From contig CANFJX010000001.1 in NCBI GenBank assembly GCA_947447665.1, forward strand, positions 275,911-339,910: a DNA stretch of 64,000 nucleotides. The letters run 5' to 3'. The position numbers and the translations under genes were made by a program. The DNA is from Bacteriovoracaceae bacterium (GTDB taxonomy: Bacteria > Bdellovibrionota > UBA1018). The notes under the pieces were generated by a model. That model saw nothing but the letters and a program-made list of their open reading frames with translations, did not search any database and was not told the origin of the DNA. Positions 19,806 to 29,994 of the stretch are shown here, piece by piece; position 1 is the stretch's first letter, and each line of letters starts with the position of its first letter.

Positions 19806-19826
19806 CGTCTCACGGTAATTTCAACG

Positions 19827-21137
19827 CTAATCGTCCTGATCATAAATCTCCTGGAGTGCCTTAAAATCAGGTCGACTTGCTGGATCATAAGTCACCGAAT
19901 TCTCAGTAGGCTGTCGAGATCCACTGCGCTGAACTGGGATATTCACTTGCTCATCACCACGATAGGGAGTTGTGCGCTCGGGAATTTGAAGCTTCTGCTC
20001 AATAAGAGCTGGATTCTTATCAGATACAACAGGCAAACCGGATCGGCCCTTCGATGAACCCCCCAAGCCATTATTCGAATTAGATTGCAGAGCACTCGAT
20101 TGACGATAACTCTCATTTGCGTAGTCAATATTTTCGCCTCGCGCCTGATCATAAAGATACCGCCTAATACTTCGCTTTTCAGGTGGGACGTCCTGCTTGA
20201 GCTCTTCAACGAAAGCCTTCCTAACCGCACTCAGATCGGTTTGGTGCGCCTCCCCCTGGAATCGACTTTTTAACTTGGTCCTCAGCCTCAACCATAATGC
20301 ACTCGCGGCATTCAGCTGCCCCTCAGAAATGATCTGGGGCCTTTTCATCTCATTGTTCGACGCACTCGAGTGTGCGAGGCGTTGAGAAATTTCAAGGACC
20401 CCCGATGGCGTGGCCACTTTCTGAAATTTAATAAATTCATCTTGAGTGGGTTTGAGTTCCTCAAACATTTTTTGCTCCCACTCCAGATTTGCAGTATCCG
20501 TTACTACCGTTACTCCCTTCTTCTCAGCAAAGTCTCCGAGCTGTTTTGCTGTAGAATACGCCGGAATTTGGGTTCTTTTTCTATTCTCTGCCGGGTCCTC
20601 AATGGCTATCTCAGCCCCCCTAGCAGACCCAACGCAGTTCCCTGATGAGTCAAACCCCTTACACTGAAGTACGGCAACAGAGTCATTGTTTTGCCCTATC
20701 TTGGCTAAAGCCTTGGCTTCCCAAAAACTCATCAGAAGAGCGTATTGATCAATACACTTTCTGAGATCTTCCTCTTGGGAGTCACTGATCGCTCCACTCG
20801 GCTCCTTGCCACAAAAACCGCCCAGCACCTGATACTTTTTCCTTAGTTTTAACTGCTTGTCCCCGCGGTAGTTTTCATCCTGCAAAAACTCGATTTTCTT
20901 AAGCACATAATCAATTTGAAGGGTGATATTTTGATTTGCTTTTCGGTGATAAAGACTTTGAGAGCCTCCCTGAAAATTGGGGTCCCCAAAAATCTGAGCC
21001 CTTTGATCGCTGGGCCCCATCGCCTGGATGCCGGATGAAGAGGGGATCTGGTCTTGGGCAAAAGCACTGCCGAAGGTCTGCAAAAGTAAAACGACCACTA
21101 ACAACCTAGGTTTTTGTTGCATCCACTGATTCAACAT
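19827..21137 (-). CDS. Secreted protein of unknown function
   Basis: I do not recognise this family. The 436 aa product begins with a clear signal peptide (RLLVVVLLLQTFGSAFAQ) and is then polar, Gln/Ser/Lys-rich and mostly helical in character, with three to four cysteines (CGKEP, KCIDQ, QCKGFDSSGNC). The C-terminal 90 residues look disordered. TTG 21158 would add seven residues, but ATG 21137 with GGCGG eight bases upstream is a better start. It is divergent from a secreted cysteine protease gene, with promoters in the shared gap. Confidence 0.7.
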   Translation of the reverse strand: MLNQWMQQKPRLLVVVLLLQTFGSAFAQDQIPSSSGIQAMGPSDQRAQIFGDPNFQGGSQSLYHRKANQNITLQIDYVLKKIEFLQDENYRGDKQLKLRKKYQVLGGFCGKEPSGAISDSQEEDLRKCIDQYALLMSFWEAKALAKIGQNNDSVAVLQCKGFDSSGNCVGSARGAEIAIEDPAENRKRTQIPAYSTAKQLGDFAEKKGVTVVTDTANLEWEQKMFEELKPTQDEFIKFQKVATPSGVLEISQRLAHSSASNNEMKRPQIISEGQLNAASALWLRLRTKLKSRFQGEAHQTDLSAVRKAFVEELKQDVPPEKRSIRRYLYDQARGENIDYANESYRQSSALQSNSNNGLGGSSKGRSGLPVVSDKNPALIEQKLQIPERTTPYRGDEQVNIPVQRSGSRQPTENSVTYDPASRPDFKALQEIYDQDD

Positions 21138-21175
21138 AAAAGTACCGCCACACCTCAATTATATCGCAATAATGC

Positions 21176-21204
21176 AATATTTGGCTTACCTAATTTTATG
21201 TCAA
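21176..21204 (-). promoter_or_regulatory. Promoter of the secreted unknown-function gene
   Basis: A perfect minus-strand TTGACA (21199-21204) is followed after 17 bases by AATATT (21176-21181). A second perfect TATAAT lies at 21158-21163 without a good -35. Both are in the 177-base gap shared with the divergent protease gene. On the plus strand a TATAAC near 21270 could serve the protease but lacks a -35. Confidence 0.5.
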
Positions 21205-21314
21205 TTTTTCAACACTTTTAAGAAGCAGTTCTGGGTAAAAAAATTCAGTAATACCTGGAATATAACCACAGACTGAACGACAATTAAATAACTAAACTTT
21301 ACCTCGGAGCACTC

Positions 21315-22856
21315 ATGCAGAACCGCATCATAATGCCCGCCTTCGCATTGCTACTATTACTCCAAGGTCACAGTTACGCTGCGGCCCGAAATAAAACTAA
21401 AATCCCGGATCCGCCCCCAGAAGCGAAAATTATTCCTTGGTCAATTTTTCAAGCGGAACTAAAAAATGGAAACCTAATTCCACTACCAGCCCAGTCACCC
21501 CTCAGCGATAAACATCTAAGCACGACTTTCTTGCACCCTAGCGTTCAGGACTTCAAGGAGGACTTCGAGGCGCGCTTACCGGAAAAGAAAGATCTTATTA
21601 CGCTAGACCTTCCAGCAACCCATCAAATACCGGTCCCTTTAGCATCAGGAAAGTTCCAATCCGTGACACTCATGGGGGGAGACTTTGCCGCGGCGACGCT
21701 CGCCCAAACCATCCAAACTAGAACCTCTCCCTTCAATGAGAACCTCATCACTCTTCAAACAGCCCAGTTTGCAGAGCTAGCCAGCGACATGCTCCTAACG
21801 GAAGCGATTGAGCCCATCCAGCCCCCACCGTGCTCCAAAGAGATTGGTTACAAGCATGGATGGGACCTAGGGAAAGGTACGCCCTCACCCTCTCCACTCG
21901 GCCTCTACTCTCAGTTCTCTTGGCCACTAAAACCCTTTGTCACTTGTGTCAAAGACCAAGGACAACGCGGCTCCTGTACAGCCTTTGCAACCTCCTCCGC
22001 GATCGAATCGGTAGTGGCAAACCAGAACCATCTCTGGATTAATCTGTCGGAGCAAGCGCTCTACAATGAAAGCAAAATGCTCTGGTCGCCAGATTACACC
22101 CCGTCCGCTCCATCCCTGCCCAACGCACAAGCGGACGGTTTTGTGACGAGTGACCTACTCAACGAAGCAAAAAAAAACAGCTACCTGTTTCCTCTAGAAT
22201 TCGCTTGGGAGTATAACCGCTCAGAAAAAATTCAGATTGTAGCCTCTAAAACTGATCCCTCGAAAACACTCATCACTCACGCATGCGATGGCTACACCGA
22301 TATCTGCTCAAACACGATTCATCAGGGGAATTTCGTCTGTGCACAACTCACTGATCAATATCAGTGCGGCTACCTGACGCCAGTCACCCAAGCCCAAAAG
22401 GGGGCCAAAATCAAAGACTACGTTGAGTTATGGAATCTCTCGGACCCAACCGGGTCCTTGAATCTTATGGTGACCTACCTAGGCGCAGGCCAGCCCCTCA
22501 TTGCAAGTATGGCCGTCACCCTGAGATTCCTCACCATCAAAAACGGCTTTGCCGATGCGCCTGAGACTCACCCAGACCCAAACCACCCCGATACGATCCT
22601 CGGATATCACGCAGTGTCGGTCGTGGGATACCTCTCACGCGCCGAGATCCTGGCAAAACTACCCAGAGCACCCCTCAACACACCCAAGAGCTCTCCAGAC
22701 CAACCCACCTCTGGTTACTTCATCGTCAAAAACCAATGGGGAAACCAGTGGGGCGATAGCGGCTACGTCTACCTTCCAGGTGACTATCTCATCAAGAATC
22801 TACTGGCCGTCCAGGCCCTCGCAGGGGTTGACCTAGTCGGCCTCAGCCCCCAATAA
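21315..22856 (+). CDS. Secreted papain-family (C1) cysteine protease
   Basis: The 513 aa preproprotein has a signal peptide (about 1-23), a long proregion of about 170 residues and a C1-like catalytic domain. Oxyanion Gln215 and catalytic Cys221 lie in DQGQRGSCTAF, His432 in GYHAVSVVGY and Asn473 in KNQWGNQWGDSGY, so the catalytic set is complete. Extra cysteines near 324, 331, 342 and 351 may form disulfides. CGGAG five bases before ATG 21315 acts as SD. Likely exported and autoactivated; substrate unknown. Its stop codon lies against the terminator of the opposite alpha operon. Confidence 0.88.
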   Translation: MQNRIIMPAFALLLLLQGHSYAAARNKTKIPDPPPEAKIIPWSIFQAELKNGNLIPLPAQSPLSDKHLSTTFLHPSVQDFKEDFEARLPEKKDLITLDLPATHQIPVPLASGKFQSVTLMGGDFAAATLAQTIQTRTSPFNENLITLQTAQFAELASDMLLTEAIEPIQPPPCSKEIGYKHGWDLGKGTPSPSPLGLYSQFSWPLKPFVTCVKDQGQRGSCTAFATSSAIESVVANQNHLWINLSEQALYNESKMLWSPDYTPSAPSLPNAQADGFVTSDLLNEAKKNSYLFPLEFAWEYNRSEKIQIVASKTDPSKTLITHACDGYTDICSNTIHQGNFVCAQLTDQYQCGYLTPVTQAQKGAKIKDYVELWNLSDPTGSLNLMVTYLGAGQPLIASMAVTLRFLTIKNGFADAPETHPDPNHPDTILGYHAVSVVGYLSRAEILAKLPRAPLNTPKSSPDQPTSGYFIVKNQWGNQWGDSGYVYLPGDYLIKNLLAVQALAGVDLVGLSPQ

Positions 22857-22892
22857 AAAAAAAGCCCCGAGGTCGTAAATAACCTCGAGGCT
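22855..22892 (-). terminator. Rho-independent terminator of the rpoA-rplQ operon
   Basis: On the minus strand an 11-bp stem (arms 22882-22892 and 22863-22873, one T-G pair) with an 8-base loop is followed by nine T residues ending at 22855. It lies 26 bases after the rplQ stop. There is no T-run on the plus strand, so it acts for the ribosomal operon; the run abuts the stop codon of the convergent protease gene. Confidence 0.9.
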
Positions 22893-22918
22893 AAACTAAG
22901 TCTTTTACTAAGCTAAGC

Positions 22919-23512
22919 TTAGCTGCTGCTACTGCCGGACTTGCTACCACCACCCGAGGTGGGAGTCTTTCGCCCTGCAGCGCTCTTGCCCATTGAACCA
23001 CCAGCGTGACCGCCGCCCTTTACTTTGGACTTAGGCGAAAACAGTTTGCGGAAACGATTAAAGGTGTCTTGCGGAGCAAGATCCTTCTTTTCAGAAGAAC
23101 CAGCGGCGCCTTCGACTGCAACATCCTTGACCTTTTTCTTGCGATCGATCACAGGATGATCAACGAGCTCAATGACAGCCATTTCAGCTGCATCTCCCCA
23201 GCGACGCTCCGACACCTTCAACACACGAGTGTATCCACCAGGACGACCCTGATAACGTTCTGCCAGTGTTGAAAACAACTTAGAAACCACATCGTGGCTC
23301 CTAGTGCGATCAAAGGCAAGACGTCGAGAAGCCGGCGAACCGGACTTACCCAAAGTAATCAGGCGATCAACGACGCGCCTAACTTCCTTGGCCTTCTGAA
23401 CGGTGGTAATCACCTGCTCCTTCTCGATCACGGAATTAGCCATATTTCTAAACATAGCTAAACGGTGAGAAGTATTTCTCCCAAATTTACGACCATCTAC
23501 GGCGTGTTTCAT
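22919..23512 (-). CDS. rplQ: Ribosomal protein L17 with a long C-terminal tail
   Basis: The first 120 residues are canonical L17 ([46 protein letters not shown]). Another 75 residues follow, ending in a Gly/Ser/Lys-rich stretch ([17 protein letters not shown] to SSSS), so the protein is 197 aa where about 120-130 is usual. L17 binds 23S rRNA near the exit tunnel. Last gene of the alpha operon, 55 bases after rpoA and followed by a terminator. Confidence 0.96.
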   Translation of the reverse strand: MKHAVDGRKFGRNTSHRLAMFRNMANSVIEKEQVITTVQKAKEVRRVVDRLITLGKSGSPASRRLAFDRTRSHDVVSKLFSTLAERYQGRPGGYTRVLKVSERRWGDAAEMAVIELVDHPVIDRKKKVKDVAVEGAAGSSEKKDLAPQDTFNRFRKLFSPKSKVKGGGHAGGSMGKSAAGRKTPTSGGGSKSGSSSS

Positions 23513-23567
23513 AAAAACTCCTAAAACAACCTGAGCCCTACCAAATCCTGGGCCAAAGCTTTACGAT

Positions 23568-24653
23568 TTACTCTTCGACCTCATCACTCACTTCGTCAAA
23601 TTCGCCCACGCTGCCCTCTTCCTCGACGCTATGAGCATCTTCGGCATCAACTTCAGCAGGCTTTGACGGCTGGCTTGGTGCGACAAACCCATCCAACTTC
23701 ATACCCAAGCTCAGACCCATTTCGCCCAGGATATCCTTAATTTCATTCAAGGATTTTCTGCCAAAATTCTTAGTCTTCAACATTTCGGACTCAGTCTTCT
23801 GAACCAACTCATAAATGTACTTGATGTTTGCATTCTGAAGACAGTTCGCAGATCTCACCGACAACTCGAGCTCCTCAACGGAACGATACAAGTTCGGATT
23901 AAACTGAGAGCTTCCTTCTTCAATGGCCTGGGCAACCGGCTCTGGCTCCTCTTCAAAATTGAGGAAGACCGAAAGCTGATCTTTCAAAATCTTCGATCCA
24001 AGAGACACGGCGTCTTCTGGATTGACAGAACCATCCGTCCAAACTTCCAAGGTCAGTTTATCGAAGTCTGTTCTCTGCCCAACACGGCTCTGAGTCACCG
24101 TGTAGTTTACCCGGCGAATCGGGGAGAAAAAACTATCGACTGGAATCCAACCCAGGGGCATTTCTTCAGACTTGTTAGCTTCAGCTGCGCGGTACCCGCG
24201 CCCACGAGCAATCTGAACTTCTGCCCGAAGCTTCCCGCCAACTCCCAGGGTAGCAATCAACTGATCACCGTTGAGAACTTCGACCTGATCAGAGACAACA
24301 ATATCAGACGCCAGAATTGGACCCGGACCCGACTTATCAATATAAACAGTCGTAGACTCAGCTCCAAGAAGCCGAAATCTTACTTCCTTCAAATTCAGAA
24401 TGACTTCAGCGACATCTTCCTTCACATCAGGAATTGATGTAAATTCATGAACAACGCCATCCATCTTTACTGCCGTCACGGCAGCACCCTGAAGCGACGA
24501 AAGCAGCACTCTCCGAAGAGAATTACCCAAAGTCAGTCCAAAACCTCTCTCAAGAGGCTTCGCAATGAACTTGCCGTAAGACGAGCTAAGGGATTCCTTA
24601 TCTACATCTAGGCCTTTTGGTTTAATAAGATCCCGCCAATTTTTTTCTAACAT
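23568..24653 (-). CDS. rpoA: RNA polymerase alpha subunit
   Basis: The 361 aa protein has the N-terminal dimerisation/assembly domain ([31 protein letters not shown], then [14 protein letters not shown]) and a C-terminal DNA-binding domain ([41 protein letters not shown], about 280-325). The final 35 residues are an acidic tail not found in most homologues ([24 protein letters not shown] is acid-rich). Located between rpsD and rplQ as in the classical alpha operon. Starts at ATG 24653 with AGGAGA upstream. Confidence 0.97.
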   Translation of the reverse strand: MLEKNWRDLIKPKGLDVDKESLSSSYGKFIAKPLERGFGLTLGNSLRRVLLSSLQGAAVTAVKMDGVVHEFTSIPDVKEDVAEVILNLKEVRFRLLGAESTTVYIDKSGPGPILASDIVVSDQVEVLNGDQLIATLGVGGKLRAEVQIARGRGYRAAEANKSEEMPLGWIPVDSFFSPIRRVNYTVTQSRVGQRTDFDKLTLEVWTDGSVNPEDAVSLGSKILKDQLSVFLNFEEEPEPVAQAIEEGSSQFNPNLYRSVEELELSVRSANCLQNANIKYIYELVQKTESEMLKTKNFGRKSLNEIKDILGEMGLSLGMKLDGFVAPSQPSKPAEVDAEDAHSVEEEGSVGEFDEVSDEVEE

Positions 24654-24722
24654 CTGATTCTCCTGTCATCCCCTCGCTAGCCGCAGAAGGCCGGACTAAC
24701 CATGCGGGGAGTGTTCAAGCCT

Positions 24723-25349
24723 TTATTTGGAATACAATTCAACGACTAATCGCTCTTCCATTGGAGCAGTAACATCATCTCTCGCTGGCAGATCACGAAC
24801 CCGAGCCTTCATCGCAGCGGAGTCCAACTCCAACCACTGAGGAATCTCGCGACGCTTCACAGCCTCGAGGGCACCGCCAATTCGAGCTACGCCTTTGCTT
24901 TTCTCTCTCACTTCGACCACGTCTCCCTTACCTACTAGGAAAGAGGGGACGTCCACTCTTCTACCATTCACTGTGAAGTGACCATGGCGGACGAGATGAC
25001 GGGCTTCATTGCGGGAATTAGCAAATCCAGAACGATAGGCGACATTGTCAAGCCTTCTCTCAAGCATAGACAGGAGATTCGATCCTGTAACGCCCTTCAT
25101 TCGCTCGGCCTTTTCAAAAAGATTTCTGAATTGACCTTCTAGCATTCCGTAAATTCGCTTAATTTTTTGCTTCTCTCGAAGCTGCAAACCGTACTCAGAA
25201 AACTTAATACGGCCCTGGCCGTGCTGTCCCGGCGGATAGCCACGTCGTTCAAACGAACATTTTTCCGTGTAACAACGATCGCCCTTCAGAAACAATTTCT
25301 GATTTTCACGTCGGCAAAGCCGGCAAACTGAACCTATACAACGAGCCAT
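24723..25349 (-). CDS. rpsD: Ribosomal protein S4
   Basis: The 208 aa product is S4 with the zinc-binding N-terminus (CRLCRREN, then CYTEKC), [15 protein letters not shown] and the S4 RNA-binding domain ([41 protein letters not shown]). It nucleates 30S assembly on 16S rRNA and in many bacteria represses the alpha operon; no leader for that was identified. It is the four-cysteine form. It is 69 bases upstream of rpoA. Confidence 0.97.
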   Translation of the reverse strand: MARCIGSVCRLCRRENQKLFLKGDRCYTEKCSFERRGYPPGQHGQGRIKFSEYGLQLREKQKIKRIYGMLEGQFRNLFEKAERMKGVTGSNLLSMLERRLDNVAYRSGFANSRNEARHLVRHGHFTVNGRRVDVPSFLVGKGDVVEVREKSKGVARIGGALEAVKRREIPQWLELDSAAMKARVRDLPARDDVTAPMEERLVVELYSK

Positions 25350-25352
25350 AAA

Positions 25353-25802
25353 CTAAACTCTCCTTCGCTTCGGTGGGCGGCAGCCGTTATGAGGGATAGG
25401 AGTGACATCTTCGATAAAGTTCACTCTCAAACCCACTGATGCCAAAGCCCGCAGGGCAGACTCTCGTCCGGCGCCAGGCCCGCTCACAAATACTTGAACG
25501 TTTCGCATTCCATTTTCTACCGCTTTTCGGCCAGCGTCCTCTGCTGCAACCTGAGCTGCGAATGGCGTATTTTTTCGGGAGCCCCGAAAACCTTTGCCAC
25601 CGGCGCTCGACCAGCAAATAGCGTTACCCATAGCGTCAGTAATGGTCACGATTGTGTTATTGAAAGAAGAAAGAATGTAGACGTTCCCGTTTGAAACGTT
25701 TTTCTTACCCTTTTTAACTTTCTTAACCACTCCCTCTCCTGATGCAGGAGAAGCAACGGCTTCTTTCTTTTGTTCTACTTTTTCAGCTTTTTGATCAGAC
25801 AT
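25353..25802 (-). CDS. rpsK: Ribosomal protein S11
   Basis: S11 body from about residue 28: [45 protein letters not shown], ending with the conserved [14 protein letters not shown] Lys/Glu-rich N-terminal extension of roughly 22 residues precedes it (149 aa in all). GTG 25808 is possible, but ATG 25802 has AGG five bases upstream and is preferred. Platform protein of the 30S subunit. Four bases before rpsD. Confidence 0.96.
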   Translation of the reverse strand: MSDQKAEKVEQKKEAVASPASGEGVVKKVKKGKKNVSNGNVYILSSFNNTIVTITDAMGNAICWSSAGGKGFRGSRKNTPFAAQVAAEDAGRKAVENGMRNVQVFVSGPGAGRESALRALASVGLRVNFIEDVTPIPHNGCRPPKRRRV

Positions 25803-25811
25803 ATTCACCTA

Positions 25812-26195
25812 CTACTTCATCGCCTTAACAGACTTCTTACCTGCAATGGCTACCGCAGGGCCCTTTCGAGTGCGAGCATTGGAGTGAGTTCGCTGACCTC
25901 TGACAGGCAAGCCTCTTCGGTGTCTCACACCACGGTAACAACCTAGATCGACGAGACGCTTAATATTCAAACTAACCTCGCGTCGAAGATCACCTTCCAC
26001 CTGACGAGTTCGATCGATAATTTCTCGAACTTTTGCCACCTCAGCTTCGGTCAAAACATCTGACTTCTTGCTCAGGTCGATATTTGCCTCGGCTAAAATT
26101 TTTCGTGCAGTCGGCTTACCAATACCAAAGATATAGGTCAAAGCCACTTCCATCCGCTTATTGCGTGGGAGATCAACTCCCGCGATACGAGCCAC
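25812..26195 (-). CDS. rpsM: Ribosomal protein S13
   Basis: The 127 aa product starts [26 protein letters not shown] and holds [27 protein letters not shown], the standard S13 signatures. It sits in the 30S head and contacts tRNA. The start codon is GTG 26195, preceded by AAAGGAAGG; no nearer ATG fits the family N-terminus. Between rpmJ and rpsK as in the alpha operon of many bacteria. Confidence 0.97.
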   Translation of the reverse strand: MARIAGVDLPRNKRMEVALTYIFGIGKPTARKILAEANIDLSKKSDVLTEAEVAKVREIIDRTRQVEGDLRREVSLNIKRLVDLGCYRGVRHRRGLPVRGQRTHSNARTRKGPAVAIAGKKSVKAMK

Positions 26196-26229
26196 GTTGC
26201 TACCTTCCTTTCAATACTCTACTCTGAAT

Positions 26230-26343
26230 TTAACCCTGTCTTTGCTTGTGGCGCGGATTTTCGCAAATCACACGGACCACGCCCTTTCGACGGATCACCT
26301 TACACTTGTCACAAACTTTTTTTACTGACGCACGGACTTTCAT
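26230..26343 (-). CDS. rpmJ: Ribosomal protein L36
   Basis: A 37-codon gene read on the minus strand from ATG 26343 to TAA at 26230. It encodes [20 protein letters not shown] and then [17 protein letters not shown]. The zinc ligands CxxC, C and H are all there, so this is the zinc-binding form. It sits between infA and rpsM, its usual place. SD GTGGAG lies upstream. Confidence 0.96.
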   Translation of the reverse strand: MKVRASVKKVCDKCKVIRRKGVVRVICENPRHKQRQG

Positions 26344-26365
26344 AAAATCTCCACTTAACTCTGAA

Positions 26366-26584
26366 CTATTTTACCCGGTATGTAATCCGACCTCGAGTCA
26401 GATCATATGGAGACATTTCAACCGTGACCTTGTCTCCTGGAAGAATCTTAATGTAATTCATCCTCATTTTCCCCGAAATGTGAGCTAGAATCTTGTGCCC
26501 ATTGGGCAACTCAACTCTAAACATCGCGTTTGGAAGAGGCTCAAGGACTGTACCTTCTACCTGAATCGCATCGTCTTTCGCCAT
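26366..26584 (-). CDS. infA: Translation initiation factor IF-1
   Basis: The 72 aa S1-fold protein reads [66 protein letters not shown]. This is full length and typical. IF-1 occupies the ribosomal A site during initiation. It is 83 bases downstream of map and 22 bases upstream of rpmJ, so it belongs to the same transcript. Confidence 0.97.
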   Translation of the reverse strand: MAKDDAIQVEGTVLEPLPNAMFRVELPNGHKILAHISGKMRMNYIKILPGDKVTVEMSPYDLTRGRITYRVK

Positions 26585-26667
26585 AGTGTCGAACTACCTT
26601 CTTTGCTCACTCTTCATTTGGGTGTCTTGAGATTCTCGCCACCCCTCTGCTGACAGTCTACCTGCCA

Positions 26668-27417
26668 TCAAAGTACAGTTAAAATTTCCGGTCCCGATGG
26701 TGTAATCGCTACCGTGTGCTCAAAGTGAGCTGATAGCGACCGATCCACCGTAACGGCAGTCCACCCGTCAGCGAGAACCTTCACCGCAGCTCCTCCGATG
26801 TTAATCATTGGCTCGATCGCTAGGACCATTCCAACCTTAAGCAGCAGACCTTTTCCCTTGGCTCCGTAGTTTGGTACCTGCGGGTCCTCATGAAGGGCCC
26901 TACCGATCCCATGACCAACGAACTCCCTTACCACGCCGTACCCAAACTGTTCAACATAATTTTGCACAGCGTGCCCAATATCAAAGACGCGATTGCCTTC
27001 TCGGCACTGCTCGATCCCTCGATAAAGACCTTCCTTTGTCACTTCGATCAGCTTCTTCGCCTCCGCAGAAACATTTCCAACTGGAACCGTACGAGCCGAA
27101 TCACCGAACCAACCCTCAAAGCTCACACCAAAGTCAAGCCCAACAATATCTCCTTCGTTGAGCACTTTCTTTCGGCTTGGGATCCCGTGAACTACCTCAT
27201 CATTGACAGAAATGCAAACAGTAGCTGGAAAACCATGATAACCCTTGAACGCGGGCGCTACGTTAAGCTCCTTGCAGCGAGATTCTGCATACCGATCAAG
27301 GTCCCAGGTTGTAATTCCAGGCTTAACCATTTGGCACATTTCGTCCAAGATCTGGGCTACCGCCACGCCAGCTTTCCGCATTGACTTAAGTTCACGGTCA
27401 GATTTAATTGAAACCAT
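26668..27417 (-). CDS. map: Methionine aminopeptidase, type I
   Basis: The 249 aa protein has the pita-bread metallopeptidase fold with ligands in GLDFGVSFEGWFGDSART (two Asp), GHGIGRALHEDP (His), AIEPMI (Glu) and HFEHTVAIT (Glu). HGIPS and the KPGITT region give the substrate pocket. It removes N-terminal Met from new proteins. The adk-map-infA order after secY is common in many lineages outside the gamma-proteobacteria. Confidence 0.96.
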   Translation of the reverse strand: MVSIKSDRELKSMRKAGVAVAQILDEMCQMVKPGITTWDLDRYAESRCKELNVAPAFKGYHGFPATVCISVNDEVVHGIPSRKKVLNEGDIVGLDFGVSFEGWFGDSARTVPVGNVSAEAKKLIEVTKEGLYRGIEQCREGNRVFDIGHAVQNYVEQFGYGVVREFVGHGIGRALHEDPQVPNYGAKGKGLLLKVGMVLAIEPMINIGGAAVKVLADGWTAVTVDRSLSAHFEHTVAITPSGPEILTVL

Positions 27418-27431
27418 TTAAAAACCTACTC

Positions 27432-28073
27432 TCAATTTAAACTCTGATTCAGAGCCTCAGCTACTGCTGAAGGACTTACGCGGGCATCTAGACTAACTAG
27501 TTTCTTTTGTCCACGATAGAACCCGACCAATGGTTCAGTTTGCTGATGATACACCCCTAGGCGCCTTCGGATGACGTCAGGCTGGTCATCAGAGCGCTGC
27601 AATAACCTCCCGTGACACTGGTCACAAACTTGGTCCTGCCGCGGCATAGAGTGCAGCAGGTGGTACATCGAAGAGCACTTCTCGCAGGTTCTGCGCCCAG
27701 ACAGCCTCTCGATCAACTCAGGATCAGAGATCTCGAACAAAACTACTTGGTCTAGTCTCCGCCCCTGACGCCCGAGCATCCGGTCTAGTTCTTCAGCCTG
27801 CGCCACATTCCGCGGAAAACCATCTAGAATGAATCCCTGAGTGCAATCTTTTTCCTTGATTCGCTCTTCGATTAAACCAATCACAACCTCATCAGGAACA
27901 AGAGCCCCTTGATCCATGTAGGTCTTAGCCCTCTCGCCCAGACTTGTGCCACGAGCAATTGCTGAACGAAGCATATCACCGGTAGAGAGCTGCGGCCAAC
28001 CGTGTTCGGCGCTCAACTTCTTAGCTTGGGTGCCCTTACCCGATCCGGGGGGCCCCAGTAATAAGAGTATCAT
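27432..28073 (-). CDS. adk: Adenylate kinase with zinc-type LID
   Basis: The 213 aa product has the P-loop GPPGSGKGTQ, STGDMLR, LDGFPRNVAQAE and a LID domain with four cysteines (CEKC ... CDQC), so it is the zinc-binding long form. It interconverts ATP, AMP and ADP. The start overlaps the secY stop by four bases (ATGA), so translation is coupled to secY. Confidence 0.96.
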   Translation of the reverse strand: MILLLLGPPGSGKGTQAKKLSAEHGWPQLSTGDMLRSAIARGTSLGERAKTYMDQGALVPDEVVIGLIEERIKEKDCTQGFILDGFPRNVAQAEELDRMLGRQGRRLDQVVLFEISDPELIERLSGRRTCEKCSSMYHLLHSMPRQDQVCDQCHGRLLQRSDDQPDVIRRRLGVYHQQTEPLVGFYRGQKKLVSLDARVSPSAVAEALNQSLN

Positions 28074-29374
28074 GTGTAGGCGGCCCGCCCCTTTACACGA
28101 GTATGCTTCATAAAGCCCTCGTAATTTCGGGTCAGAAGAAAAGTTTCAATCTGCGCAACGGTATCGAGCGCAACGCCCACGAGAATCAGTACACTCGTCC
28201 CACCAAAATAAAATGGGACCTTGAGAGTTTGAGTGAAAAAAGTAGGAAGGACACAGATGAGGGAAATATAAACGGCCCCGCCCAGGGTCAATCGCGATAA
28301 GACGTAATCAATATACTCCGCGGTCGGGGCACCGGGACGAATCCCCGGAATAAAGCCGCCGTACTTTTTCAGATTATCGGCCACGTCTTCTGTCTTAAAC
28401 GTAACGGCAGTATAAAAATACGAGAAAAAGACAATCAAACCGACGAAAAGAACATTATAAAGCATGCCGCCCGGCTGAAGCAAAGATGTGAAACGTTGGA
28501 CTTTCTCAGAGGGGAAGAAAGTGGCTACGGTAGCTGGAAACATGATCAAGGAGGAAGCAAAAATCGGCGGGATCACCCCAGATGTGTTCACCTTCAGCGG
28601 CAAATTGCTGTTCTGCCCGCCGTAAACCTTACGCCCAACAATCCTCTTAGCATACTGAATTGGAATACGGCGTGCACCGCGCTCCACGAAAATAATACTA
28701 AAAAAGGTCGCTACGATCACAAACAAAACTAAGACAATTTTGAAAAAGCTCAGCTCGCCGGACCGGTACAAACTCCAGGTACTACCAATACCCTGCGGAA
28801 TACGAGCTGCGATGCCTGCGTAGATTAACAGCGAGATCCCGTTTCCAATCCCCCGCTCGGAGATTTGCTCGCCGACCCACATCAAGAAGACGGTACCGGC
28901 TGTTAAAGTACAAGTCGTTAGAAGTCTGAACCCTAAGCCAGCATGAAGCACAACCGGCGGATTACTATAGTGTTCCAGTCCCGTTGCAATCCCGTACCCT
29001 TGAACTAAACAAAGCAACACGGTCCCATACCGAGTGTATTGGGTGATTTTCTTCCGACCCTGGTCGCCCTCTTTCTGCAAATCATGCAAGTAGGGCCACA
29101 CCACGGTCAGGAGCTGAAAAATGATCGAGCTGCTAATATAGGGCATGACTCCGAGAGCGAGAATACTAAACCTCTCGAGGGCGCCACCGCTGAAGAGATT
29201 AAACCACCCAAAGATGGTTCCCTTCATATTCGCAAAAACCTGCTGAAGCGCTGCCGAATCAACTCCTGGGGTCGGAATATGAATTCCAATCCTGTACACC
29301 GCTAACATCACCAGCGTAAACAGAATGCGTTTTCGAAGTTCCGGAATCTTTACCAACCCATCAGCACCCGACAT
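28070..29374 (-). CDS. secY: Preprotein translocase subunit SecY
   Basis: The 434 aa protein has ten hydrophobic helices and the SecY signatures GIHIPTPGVD, GVMPYISSSIIFQLL, GERGIGNG-like SERGIGNGISLLIYAGI, RRIPIQYA and LKVNTSGVIPPIFASSL. It forms the protein-conducting channel of the inner membrane. GTG 29380 lies two codons upstream, but ATG 29374 has AAGG at a suitable distance. Located between rplO and adk. Confidence 0.97.
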   Translation of the reverse strand: MSGADGLVKIPELRKRILFTLVMLAVYRIGIHIPTPGVDSAALQQVFANMKGTIFGWFNLFSGGALERFSILALGVMPYISSSIIFQLLTVVWPYLHDLQKEGDQGRKKITQYTRYGTVLLCLVQGYGIATGLEHYSNPPVVLHAGLGFRLLTTCTLTAGTVFLMWVGEQISERGIGNGISLLIYAGIAARIPQGIGSTWSLYRSGELSFFKIVLVLFVIVATFFSIIFVERGARRIPIQYAKRIVGRKVYGGQNSNLPLKVNTSGVIPPIFASSLIMFPATVATFFPSEKVQRFTSLLQPGGMLYNVLFVGLIVFFSYFYTAVTFKTEDVADNLKKYGGFIPGIRPGAPTAEYIDYVLSRLTLGGAVYISLICVLPTFFTQTLKVPFYFGGTSVLILVGVALDTVAQIETFLLTRNYEGFMKHTRVKGRAAYT

Positions 29375-29431
29375 ATGCACCTTCTATAGCTGTATTGCGA
29401 TGAACTCGACCCTCGTTCAGCTCAGAGTCAA

Positions 29432-29935
29432 CTAAGACTGAATTCCGGCCACTTTTGTTGCTTTTTTGCTTGCTTTTCCTGGAATCGGAAGCAATTCGAC
29501 CTGGCCGCCGGCCTTAAGAATCTTTTCCTGAGCAGAGGCACTAATCTTATGCGCCTTCACGTGAAAAGCCTTGGTCAACTCGCCATTACCAAGAACAGCT
29601 AGACGGTCAAATCGACCCTTAATCTCTCGCGCCGCACCCAAAGACTCTAAAGAAATCTCTTTAAAGGTAGAGGCGTCCAGCTTATCTAAATCACTCAGAT
29701 TCACAACCGCGATAGTCCTACGACCAGGATTTGTAAACCCTCGCTTAGGCACTCGGCGATAAAGAGGCATCTGCCCCCCTTCGAATCCAGGCCTAACACT
29801 GCCGCCAGAGCGGGCCAACTGACCCTTGTCCCCTTTACCAGCCGTTTGACCATGTCCCGAACCCGCGCCGCGCCCAAGCCTCTTTCGCTTGTGAGTTGCA
29901 CCTAAGTGAGCCTTAATCGTATTCAACTTCAACAT
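29432..29935 (-). CDS. rplO: Ribosomal protein L15
   Basis: The 167 aa product shows the Gly/Arg-rich L15 N-terminus (HKRKRLGRGAGSGHGQTAGKGDKGQ), GGQMPLYRRVPKRGFTN and the C-terminal KAGGQVELLP. About 15-20 residues longer than usual at the C-terminus. It lies between rpmD and secY as in the spc operon. Confidence 0.96.
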   Translation of the reverse strand: MLKLNTIKAHLGATHKRKRLGRGAGSGHGQTAGKGDKGQLARSGGSVRPGFEGGQMPLYRRVPKRGFTNPGRRTIAVVNLSDLDKLDASTFKEISLESLGAAREIKGRFDRLAVLGNGELTKAFHVKAHKISASAQEKILKAGGQVELLPIPGKASKKATKVAGIQS

Positions 29936-29994
29936 AACTTCACTGTCTCCAGATATAACGGGCTAAATCGCCCGAATTCCGCCTATCTCTATTT

